From: JBBRDU01 sp038203615
GTDB lineage: Bacteria > Verrucomicrobiota > Verrucomicrobiia > Chthoniobacterales > UBA10450
Direction: 5' to 3'
DNA: 64,000 bases
Assembly: GCA_038203615.1 (NCBI GenBank)
Contig: JBBRDU010000004.1
Location: forward strand, 11,940 to 75,939
The notes under the pieces were generated by a model, which was given only the letters and a program-made list of their open reading frames with translations, had not been told where the DNA came from and made no database searches. The position numbers and the translations under genes were made by a program. Each line of letters starts with the position of its first letter. Position 1 is the first letter of the stretch. This document shows, in pieces, positions 27,708 through 34,647 of the stretch.

Positions 27708-28319
27708 TCAATTCTGGATAAGGCGACTGCTCAGGTAGCGTTCCGCCCCGATAATATGGCGGAATTTCAGCAAGTCTTCTTCCATCGACTGACTGATGAT
27801 GGTGTAGCGATAGTCGCGCCAAAGTTCCATCTCCCGGGCTGCATGGGTGAGCCGCAGCTCAATTTGGGCGGGCGTTTCCGTGCCGCGCTTGGTCAGGCGG
27901 CGTCGCAGTTCCTCCGGGTTTGGCGGCATGATAAAGACGTCGCTCAAGGCCCGCCGGATAAATTCATCGCCGCAATCGCGAATGGCGGCGGCTCCCTGCG
28001 TGTCGATGTCGATCAGGACATCGATGCCCTTCTTGAGATTGGCCAGCAAGGGCTGCCGCAACGTCCCGTAGTAGTGTTCGTGGACCCGGGCGTATTCGAG
28101 GAAGTCACCGCTCTTGATGCGCGCTTGGAAATCGGCCTCCGTCAGAAACTGATAATCTTCCCCTTCAATCTCTCCCGCGCGCGGGGTCCGCGTGGTGCAG
28201 GAGACCGAGTAGACGAAGTCGGGGGTTTGGCGCAGGGCGTCGCAGATGGTCGTTTTGCCGGCGCCCGATGGCGCGGAAATGACGAACAAAATTCCGTAAC
28301 GGGTGAACTGTTTATTCAA
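27708..28319 (-). CDS. gmk: Guanylate kinase
   Basis: Gmk phosphorylates GMP to GDP. The P-loop is SAPSGAGKTTICDAL near the N-terminus, followed by SCTTRTPRAGEIEGEDYQFL for GMP binding and the lid helix RLTKRGTETPAQIELRL. The 203-residue length is standard. It overlaps yicC upstream by 8 bp and precedes coaC by 12 bp. The order yicC-gmk is widely conserved, usually with rpoZ next, which is absent here. Confidence 0.96.
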   Translation of the reverse strand: MNKQFTRYGILFVISAPSGAGKTTICDALRQTPDFVYSVSCTTRTPRAGEIEGEDYQFLTEADFQARIKSGDFLEYARVHEHYYGTLRQPLLANLKKGIDVLIDIDTQGAAAIRDCGDEFIRRALSDVFIMPPNPEELRRRLTKRGTETPAQIELRLTHAAREMELWRDYRYTIISQSMEEDLLKFRHIIGAERYLSSRLIQN

Positions 28320-29187
28320 GGTTCTGAATCTGTTCCCGGATCTTTTCCAGCTCGGACTTCAGGGTCACGACCAGTTGCGAGATGGTGGCATCGTTGGCCT
28401 TCGAGCCGAGCGTGTTCACTTCGCGAAAGATTTCCTGGGTGATGAACTCGAGGGCGCGCCCGACCGGCTCGTTCTTGCGCAGGTGATGAGCAAACTGGGC
28501 GAGATGACTCTCGAGGCGGGTGAGTTCCTCTGAAATATCGGAGCGATCGGCAAAAAAAGAGATCTCCTTGATGAGGCGCTCGTCATCGGCCGCGATGGGG
28601 ACTCCGGCTTTTTCAATGCGTTCGAGCAAGGCGGCCCGGTACTTTTTGATCACGTCCGGGTGAAGCGCGCGGATTTCCTTTAAACTTTTGCGCATGTCCT
28701 TGAGCCGATGGATCAAATCCTTGGCCAGATGTTTGCCTTCGCGCTCCCGCATCTTGATCAGGTCGGCCAAAGCGGTGCGCAGAGCTTTCTCCACGGGCGG
28801 CCAGGCGTCCTCGGCCTTGACCGCTTCCTCCGGCGCGCGCATGACCCCGGGCGCCTGCAGGATCGTGGCGATGGTGATTTCTCCCGGCGCGCTTAATTCC
28901 TTCTGCAAGGCGCGCATGGCCTCGTGATAGGAACGGGCCAGCTCGGTATCGAGCGCCAGTTTGCGGGAACCGTTCGACCCGTTGTGCAGGCAGACGAGAA
29001 CATTGGTGCGGCCGCGGGAGATGCTTTCGTTGATGGTCTGGCGAATGCGTGGCTCCAGCTCAGTCAGATCGCGCGGCAGACTGACGACGATGTCGCTTTG
29101 CTTCCGGTTCACCGTATTCAACTCCACGCTGAATTTCGCGCCGTCGTGGTCCACCTCGCCGCGACCGTAGCCTGTCATCGATCTCAC
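28312..29187 (-). CDS. yicC: YicC-family protein
   Basis: The 291-residue protein starts MRSMTGYGRG, the invariant YicC N-terminus, and contains SVELNTVNRKQSDIVVSLP with the N-terminal fold. It ends with the DUF1732 domain (EELTRLESHLAQF, LEFITQEIFREVNTLGSKA). The E. coli member has been described as an endoribonuclease affecting sRNA turnover (established knowledge). The family's role here is inferred only by homology. It is co-transcribed with gmk, overlapping by 8 bp. Confidence 0.93.
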   Translation of the reverse strand: MRSMTGYGRGEVDHDGAKFSVELNTVNRKQSDIVVSLPRDLTELEPRIRQTINESISRGRTNVLVCLHNGSNGSRKLALDTELARSYHEAMRALQKELSAPGEITIATILQAPGVMRAPEEAVKAEDAWPPVEKALRTALADLIKMREREGKHLAKDLIHRLKDMRKSLKEIRALHPDVIKKYRAALLERIEKAGVPIAADDERLIKEISFFADRSDISEELTRLESHLAQFAHHLRKNEPVGRALEFITQEIFREVNTLGSKANDATISQLVVTLKSELEKIREQIQNLE

Positions 29188-29259
29188 AACTTGGATTGTG
29201 AATTCGAAATTTCGGATTGTCGACGCGATTTCCGAGCCGGTCCGAAGCGGCGAAAAATT

Positions 29260-30444
29260 CTAGGAGTCAAAGTAACTCGCGTCCTTGTCGCCGCGCCCGG
29301 AGCAATTGACCACGATGATTTGGTCGTGCGCCATTTGGCCAGCGGTCTTGATGACATGGGCGATGGCGTGGGCCGATTCGAGCGCGGGAATGATGCCTTC
29401 GGTTTGCGCAAGCGTGCGGAAGGCAGCGAGCGCCTCATCGTCCGTGGCGTAGGTGTATCCGATGCGACCGAGGTCGCGCAGGTAGCTGTGCTCGGGGCCG
29501 ACCGCGGCGTAGTCGAGCCCGGCCGAGATGGAATGGGTGAGTTCGATCTGCCCGTCGTCGTTGGCCAGCAGGAAAGTCTTGGTGCCTTGCAACACGCCCA
29601 GCTTGCCGCCCTGAAAGCGGGCCGCGTGTTTGCCACTGCGAATCCCTTCGCCCCCGGCTTCGACGCCGATCATCTGCACGCCGGTATCGTCCAGGAACGG
29701 ATGAAACAGGCCGATGGCATTGCTCCCTCCGCCGACGCAGGCCACGAGGAGATCGGGCAACCGGTTCTCTCGTTCCAGGATCTGGCGTCGCGCTTCCTCT
29801 CCGATGACCCGGTGAAAATCGCGCACCATCATGGGGTAGGGATGCGACCCCAGGGCCGAGCCTAATATATAATGAGTGGTGCGCACGTTGGTCACCCAAT
29901 CGCGCATGGCTTCGTTAATTGCTTCCTTGAGCGTGGCCTGCCCGGCCGTGACCGCGGCCACTTTGGCCCCCAGAAATTTCATCCGGGCCACATTGACGGC
30001 CTGCCGTTCCATGTCGGTCTTGCCCATATAAACAACGCACTCGCAACCGAAGCGGGCGGCGACGGTGGCCGTGGCCACGCCGTGCTGGCCCGCGCCCGTC
30101 TCGGCGATGATGCGTTGTTTGCCCATGCGCCGGGCCAGCAGGATCTGGCCGAGAGCGTTATTAATCTTGTGCGCGCCGGTGTGAAGCAGGTCCTCCCGTT
30201 TCAGGTAGATTTTGGCGCCGCCCAGTTTGGCGGTGAGACGTTCGGCGAAATAAAGCGGAGTGGGCCGGCCGGCGAAATCGCGCAGCAAAGTGGCCAGTTC
30301 TTCCTGGAAGGCAGGATCGTGCCGGGCGCGTTCGTACTCGGCGGCCAGGTCATGGAGCGCCGACATCAAAGTTTCGGGCACAAACATGCCGCCGTAGGGG
30401 CCAAAGTGGCCGGAAGCGTCGGGCGTGGCTGCTAGCTTTGGCAT
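29260..30444 (-). CDS. trpB: Tryptophan synthase beta chain
   Basis: TrpB condenses indole and serine to tryptophan using PLP. From the ATG at 30444 it is 394 residues. The PLP lysine is in HTGAHKINNALGQILLA, the phosphate loop in CVGGGSNAIGLFHPF, and ETGAGQHGVATA is conserved. The longer upstream start would translate the heptameric repeat at 30464-30503, so it is rejected. trpA is not adjacent, which is unusual. It lies between mutY and yicC on the same strand. Confidence 0.96.
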   Translation of the reverse strand: MPKLAATPDASGHFGPYGGMFVPETLMSALHDLAAEYERARHDPAFQEELATLLRDFAGRPTPLYFAERLTAKLGGAKIYLKREDLLHTGAHKINNALGQILLARRMGKQRIIAETGAGQHGVATATVAARFGCECVVYMGKTDMERQAVNVARMKFLGAKVAAVTAGQATLKEAINEAMRDWVTNVRTTHYILGSALGSHPYPMMVRDFHRVIGEEARRQILERENRLPDLLVACVGGGSNAIGLFHPFLDDTGVQMIGVEAGGEGIRSGKHAARFQGGKLGVLQGTKTFLLANDDGQIELTHSISAGLDYAAVGPEHSYLRDLGRIGYTYATDDEALAAFRTLAQTEGIIPALESAHAIAHVIKTAGQMAHDQIIVVNCSGRGDKDASYFDS

Positions 30445-30463
30445 GGCGGGAAATGGGAGCAGA

Positions 30464-30503
30464 GAACGTTCAACGTTCAACGTTCAACGTCCAACGCTCA
30501 ATT
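30464..30503 (-). repeat. Heptameric AACGTTG array, family E, copy 1 (supplies mutY stop)
   Basis: Read on the minus strand the segment runs ATTGAGCGTTGGACGTTGAA and continues with AACGTTG-type heptamers (five units, last two slightly degenerate). The TGA of ATTGAG at 30500-30498 is the mutY stop codon. An inverted copy with the same ATTGAGCGTTG opening lies at 31916-31954. Confidence 0.8.
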
Positions 30504-31529
30504 CGTCGGTCGCACGATCAATGCCTCAATGGCGCGCCGATGCGGGGATGGAATGGGGATGGAAGCGAGGCGGCGGAGAGGGAACCAGCGCTGCGCACGG
30601 GAGGGGGTGCGGCCCGCGCGAGCGGCAAAGACCCGCAGCGTCACTTCGTGATGGGTAAACGGAAATTTGGAGACGTGCAGGGGCGCTCGAGCCCTGGCGG
30701 AGGATAGCGCCGGCAGCATCCACATGCCGCGCCAGCGTTGCTGGCATTGCTGCAGCAGGATGTGGTCGCTTTTGATCGTCAGCGCGTGATGTTCGCTCAG
30801 CTTTTTCTTGTCCGGTCGAGGCTGCTTCACGGGAAGCGCTGCCGGGTCGACGGCGGAGCAGAATTTCCGGGCCGGGCAAGCTTCGCAGCGCGGCGCGCGA
30901 GGCAGGCAAATGGTGGCGCCAAGATCCATGAGGGCGGAGTTAAATTCCCAGGCGCGATGATTCGGGACGAGGCGGGAGGCGTGATCCCAGATTAAATTCC
31001 GTCCTGCGCTTGAATCGATTGGCACGGCGATGTTGAAGAGACGGGCGAGCAAGCGCACGATATTGGTCTCGGCCAGGCCGACCGTCTGATTGAAGGCAAA
31101 GCTGAGGACGGCATGTGCGGTGTAACGACCGACTCCCGGGAGGGCGAGCAACTCCTCGCTTGTTTCAGGGCATCGGCCTCCATGGTCCCGGCAGATCTGA
31201 CGAGCGGCGGCGTGCAGGTTCCGGGCGCGGCTGTAATAGCCGAGGCCCTGCCAGGCGTGCAGGACCTGGCGCTCGGAAGCGGCCGCCAAAGCGGGAAAAT
31301 CGGGAAACCGCCGGAGCCATTCTATATAATAAGGGATCACGGTGGCCACCTGGGTCTGCTGGAGCATGAACTCGGATACGAGGATGGCGTAGGGATCGCG
31401 GGTTTGTCGCCAAGGCAGGTCGCGCCCGTGTCTCGCATACCAGCGCAGGAGGGTTCTCTGAAAGGCGCGAAGGTTCTGAGGATTGATGAAAGGCGAGGAA
31501 GATGTTTTTTGCTTTGCCGTTTCAGCCAT
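30498..31529 (-). CDS. mutY: A/G-specific adenine glycosylase (MutY)
   Basis: MutY removes A mispaired with 8-oxoG in base-excision repair. The 343-residue protein has the HhH-GPD fold: VSEFMLQQTQV with the catalytic Glu, the hairpin ALPGVGRYTAHAV, a 4Fe-4S cluster C-x6-C-x2-C-x5-C (CLPRAPRCEACPARKFC), and a C-terminal NUDIX-like 8-oxoG domain. Odd: at the position of the catalytic Asp (usual DGNV/DTN) it reads AETNIVR, a Glu. Some clades tolerate this, so activity is not excluded. The stop codon comes from the heptameric repeat. It is flanked by inverted copies of that repeat. Confidence 0.9.
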   Translation of the reverse strand: MAETAKQKTSSSPFINPQNLRAFQRTLLRWYARHGRDLPWRQTRDPYAILVSEFMLQQTQVATVIPYYIEWLRRFPDFPALAAASERQVLHAWQGLGYYSRARNLHAAARQICRDHGGRCPETSEELLALPGVGRYTAHAVLSFAFNQTVGLAETNIVRLLARLFNIAVPIDSSAGRNLIWDHASRLVPNHRAWEFNSALMDLGATICLPRAPRCEACPARKFCSAVDPAALPVKQPRPDKKKLSEHHALTIKSDHILLQQCQQRWRGMWMLPALSSARARAPLHVSKFPFTHHEVTLRVFAARAGRTPSRAQRWFPLRRLASIPIPSPHRRAIEALIVRPTN

Positions 31530-31972
31530 GCTCGAATTGCCCTCACCTTAATCCTCTCCCGGTGGGAGAGGAAAGGGCTGTCTATCCCACGATATGACGT
31601 TGCTCTGTCCTCTGAAGGGCGGCGCGCCGTCGCCGCCGGGTGATCCGCCTTGGGTTTTGGTGACGCCTTGGAACCACAGATGGCGGGCGGAGCGCCCCAG
31701 CGGTTGGTCGGGCTTAGGTTATTCCGCCCGTGCAGGGCAAATGGAGAAAGACAGACGGACGCATCTTCCGACAACGTTTGGTTAGCGTGTGGTATGGCAG
31801 CCGTTGTAAGGCAAGCGCTTCGCTTGCCGGGATGGCCGGCGTGGTCGGCCTGGTTTTGACATTGTGCTCGGAGCGTCCGATCGCGCACGGTCCTCTTCGA
31901 ATTCAGAAATTCCGCATTGAGCGTTGAACGTTGGGCGTTGAACGTTGAACGTTTGCTGCCCGATCCGCTCGA
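31530..31972. other. Intergenic region with hairpin repeats, no supported gene
   Basis: The 443-bp gap between divergent mutY and rnhC contains a CCTCTCCCGGTGGGAGAGG hairpin at 31553-31571, preceded by CCCTCACCTTAA as in a widely dispersed soil-bacterial repeat. It also holds a GCAAGCG/CGCTTGC hairpin at 31811-31827 and, at its end, the second heptameric array. Frames crossing it are short and lack ribosome binding sites. Promoters of both neighbours must lie here. Confidence 0.6.
31916..31954 (+). repeat. Heptameric AACGTTG array, family E, copy 2
   Basis: On the plus strand it reads ATTGAGCGTTGAACGTTGGG followed by further GAACGTT-type units ending at ACGTTT. It is inverted relative to the copy at 30464-30503 and ends about 20 bp before the rnhC start, so it lies in the rnhC leader. 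Confidence 0.8.
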
Positions 31973-32920
31973 ATGAATTCCTACACCCACCCGCTAACGA
32001 CTGAGCAGGTGACCAAGCTGCGAGCCCTGCTCGACGAGCTTGGGTTCAAATTTTCGCCGAAGGGGTACACGATCTTTTTCGGACAAAAGAACAAGCTGAG
32101 CGTGGCCGTCTACGAGAAGGGGCCAAAGATCCTGGTGCAGGGGAAAGGGATCGAAGAGTTCGTCCAGTTCGAGCTCGAGCCGAAGATTCTGGGTGAAGCG
32201 AAGATGGGCTACGAGGAAGTGCATTCGCCAGAGATGTTTCAGCCGCATTTCGGGGTGGACGAAAGCGGAAAAGGCGATTTTTTCGGACCGCTCGTGATCT
32301 CGGGCGTCTACGTGGACCGGGGGATTGCGCGGAAACTTTTCGACGCGGGCGTGCAGGACAGCAAACGGATCAGTTCGGATGCGAAGATCCGCGCACTGAG
32401 CGACGTGATTCGCAAAGAGACGCTCGGAATGCACGAGACGGTGCTGATCGGCCCGGCCAAGTATAACGAGCTCTACGTCAGCTTCAAAAATCTGAATAGT
32501 CTCCTCGGGTGGGGCCATGCGCGGGTCATCGAAAACCTGCTGGTCAAAAAACCCGAGTGCCCGCGTTCCTTGTCGGATCAGTTCGCGGATGCGCGCGTGA
32601 TTGAACGATCGTTGCGCGGCGCGGCGCGGGAGATCATCATCGAACAGCGGCCGCGGGCGGAATCGGATGTGGCGGTGGCGGCGGCTTCCATCCTGGCGCG
32701 CGAGGCTTTCATCGGCTGGCTGGAGCGGACGGGAAAGAAGCTGGGTGTGCGGCTGGATCGCGGCGTTTCGGGCTCGGTCAAAGAGGCCGCGAAAAAGCTG
32801 GTGGAGAAGGAGGGGGCGGAGGCTCTGCGCGAAGTGGCCAAGATTCATTTCCGGACTGCGCACGAAATCGCGCCGCAGGCTTTTCCCGCTCCTCCCCCTA
32901 AGCAGGCCTGGCGCAAGTAA
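31973..32920 (+). CDS. rnhC: Ribonuclease HIII
   Basis: RNase HIII cleaves RNA in RNA-DNA hybrids. The 315 residues have the N-terminal TBP-like DUF3378 substrate-binding domain (VTKLRALLDELGF, YTIFFGQKNKLSVAVYEKG). The RNase H domain opens FGVDESGKGDFFGPLVISG with the catalytic D-E pair, and continues with VQDSKRIS and ESDVAVAAASILAREAF. A Pro/Lys tail ends the protein. The following DUF4388 gene starts 72 bp later. Leader DNA includes a heptameric repeat. Confidence 0.94.
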   Translation: MNSYTHPLTTEQVTKLRALLDELGFKFSPKGYTIFFGQKNKLSVAVYEKGPKILVQGKGIEEFVQFELEPKILGEAKMGYEEVHSPEMFQPHFGVDESGKGDFFGPLVISGVYVDRGIARKLFDAGVQDSKRISSDAKIRALSDVIRKETLGMHETVLIGPAKYNELYVSFKNLNSLLGWGHARVIENLLVKKPECPRSLSDQFADARVIERSLRGAAREIIIEQRPRAESDVAVAAASILAREAFIGWLERTGKKLGVRLDRGVSGSVKEAAKKLVEKEGAEALREVAKIHFRTAHEIAPQAFPAPPPKQAWRK

Positions 32921-32991
32921 GCCGGGCACCACTTTTCCCGAAGGGATCGGGCAAGATTCCTGCTTTCTGGATCTGCGATTCCTTCTCATTT

Positions 32992-33720
32992 GTGGAAACG
33001 AGGCTGCTCATTCTTAACGCCGACCCTGTCTTTCAAGACCGGGCCCTTGGTTTATTTGACCTGATGGAAGGGGTCGAAACACGGATCGTTCGTACCCTCT
33101 CGGATGCGATTAACGTTCTGCTTGGGGAGAATTTTGACGCCTTTATCGTGGAAGGAGAAGCGCCCTTGGCCGTGGAGCAGGCCACAAACGCGCGCCAGCA
33201 CTTTCCGTCTCTCGAAACCATCTGCCTGGTACCGGAGGAAAAGGATCCGCAGGCGGCCGGATTGGCCGCGCGGCAGGACATCAAGATTGTCCACGCCAGC
33301 CGAAAAGAGCGCCGGCTCGACCGCGAGCTGCGCCATTTTGTGCGGTCGCTGGAGCGGACGGTCGGCACGGCCTCGGAAGGGATCGACCCGTGTCATTCTT
33401 TGATCGGCAATCTGAATCAATTCTCTGCGCCGGAGATTTTGCAGATGAGTTGCCTGGGCCAGCGGAGTGGACGCTTTACCTTCAAATCCGGGCGGGGGAA
33501 CAGCGAAATCTATTTGCAGCAGGGAGCGGTGCGGCACGCTGTGTTTGACCGGCTGGAAGGAGAAGCGGCCGTGGCCGAGATCTTCCGCTGGCGGCAAGGG
33601 CGGTTTTATTTCGAGGAAGGAATCATCAGCCAGGTGCAGACGGTCGATCGGCCGTGGGCGCATCTTTTGATCGATAACCTGCAAAAGCTGGACGAGACCC
33701 TCGAGTTGGTCAGCCTGTAA
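32992..33720 (+). CDS. Receiver-like/DUF4388 (PATAN-type) signalling protein
   Basis: The 242-residue protein begins with a receiver-like fold (RLLILNADPVFQDRALGLF, NFDAFIVEGEA) that lacks a clear phosphoacceptor Asp. From residue ~135 it has a DUF4388 domain: SLIGNLNQFSAPEILQMSCL, then GRFTFKSGRGNSEIYLQQGA. DUF4388 domains occur in gliding/pilus and two-component signalling proteins (family knowledge). Translation probably starts at a GTG at 32992. The next gene starts 7 bp after its stop, so the two form an operon and may act together. Confidence 0.75.
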   Translation: METRLLILNADPVFQDRALGLFDLMEGVETRIVRTLSDAINVLLGENFDAFIVEGEAPLAVEQATNARQHFPSLETICLVPEEKDPQAAGLAARQDIKIVHASRKERRLDRELRHFVRSLERTVGTASEGIDPCHSLIGNLNQFSAPEILQMSCLGQRSGRFTFKSGRGNSEIYLQQGAVRHAVFDRLEGEAAVAEIFRWRQGRFYFEEGIISQVQTVDRPWAHLLIDNLQKLDETLELVSL

Positions 33721-33727
33721 CGCGATT

Positions 33728-34162
33728 ATGAGGGATAAAGAATTAGAGACGAAGCTGCGTGTCCTCACGCTGCAATTGGATAGCTGGAAGAAACTGCACG
33801 ACTTCATCACATATGGGTTAGACAAGGCCCAGCCGATCATCTCGGCTGAGCAGGAGCGTCAATTCACGGAAGTGCGCGCTTATCTTCTGCAGGAGACGGA
33901 GTTTGTCCTGAAAGAGCTCAGCATGCTGGGAGAGCTTTCGGGGAAAGCCATGAACGTGTTGCAACGCGCCTCCTCTATCCGGGGGGTGCGGGAGCTGGCC
34001 AACGACGAAACTCGCCGGCTTGAAATGGAATGGAACGGCGTGTTCACCAAGCTGGGAGTGATGCAGGGCCAATTGAAGTCCAAGCGCAAGCAATTGGGCG
34101 CCCTGAACCTCTGGCATTACTACTTTCAGCGTCTGCTGCGCCGCCCCATTTTCGCCTCGTAA
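33728..34162 (+). CDS. Small coiled-coil protein of unknown function
   Basis: The 144 residues are almost wholly alpha-helical, with long amphipathic stretches (LETKLRVLTLQLDSWKKLHD, QERQFTEVRAYLLQETEFVL, FTKLGVMQGQLKSKRKQL) and no signal peptide or membrane segment. The C-terminus is basic with aromatic residues (LWHYYFQRLLRRPIF). It follows the DUF4388 gene by 7 bp and precedes a terminator at 34204, so these two form a closed unit. The helical-bundle character is like FlgN/chaperone-type or scaffold proteins, but no family is recognised. Confidence 0.6.
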   Translation: MRDKELETKLRVLTLQLDSWKKLHDFITYGLDKAQPIISAEQERQFTEVRAYLLQETEFVLKELSMLGELSGKAMNVLQRASSIRGVRELANDETRRLEMEWNGVFTKLGVMQGQLKSKRKQLGALNLWHYYFQRLLRRPIFAS

Positions 34163-34203
34163 TCCCGCCGTTTATCTCTGGGGGCATCGCTTAAGGCTGG
34201 GGG

Positions 34204-34229
34204 TTGAGGAAGTTAACTTCTTCAATTTT
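34204..34229 (+). terminator. Terminator after the DUF4388/coiled-coil pair
   Basis: TTGAGGAAGTT and AACTTCTTCAA form an 11-bp stem with one mismatch (34204-34225), followed by TTTT and more T-rich sequence. It stands 42 bp after the coiled-coil stop and upstream of the HU gene, separating the two units. Confidence 0.55.
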
Positions 34230-34287
34230 CAATCTTTTTATTTGTTTAAGCCACCCAAAAGGCCACGCTGAGGCGATTTCTAAGCAT

Positions 34288-34647
34288 ATGGCTAAGTTAA
34301 CCAAACGCGACATCGTCGTTTCGATTAGCAATCAAACGGGGATGGTTCAACACGAAGTCTTCGATGTGGTGCAGCGCACGCTGGATCAGATTACGGATAG
34401 TTTGGCCAAGAACGTCGCGGTCGAGCTGCGCAACTTTGGCGTCTTTCAGCCGCGCCTGACCAAGCCGCGCGTTGGCCGTAATCCAAATCAGCCTGGGAGT
34501 AGTTTTGTGATTCCGCCGCGTGCCACGGTCAAGTTCAAGGCCGGCAAGATCATGCGCCAGCGGGTGGAGAAGCTCTCCCGCGAGATGAAGGATGCTTTGG
34601 AACGGGACGGCGAAAAGAGCGGCCAAGCCCGCAGCACGGTCGGCTAA
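34288..34647 (+). CDS. HU/IHF-family DNA-binding protein
   Basis: Nucleoid-associated bending protein. From the ATG at 34288 it is 119 residues, with the ~90-residue HU core (MAKLTKRDIVVSISNQTG, LRNFGVFQPRLTKPRVGRNP with the DNA-intercalating beta arm, ATVKFKAGKIMRQRV). A ~25-residue charged C-terminal extension (KDALERDGEKSGQARSTVG) follows. HU is ~90 residues, so this tail is a small extra. It is convergent with the sensor kinase; the stops overlap by 4 bp. Confidence 0.92.
   Translation: MAKLTKRDIVVSISNQTGMVQHEVFDVVQRTLDQITDSLAKNVAVELRNFGVFQPRLTKPRVGRNPNQPGSSFVIPPRATVKFKAGKIMRQRVEKLSREMKDALERDGEKSGQARSTVG

Noticed and set aside
30464..30503. Heptameric array considered as a CRISPR
   Set aside because: Units are 7 bp without spacers, and there are no cas genes in the window.
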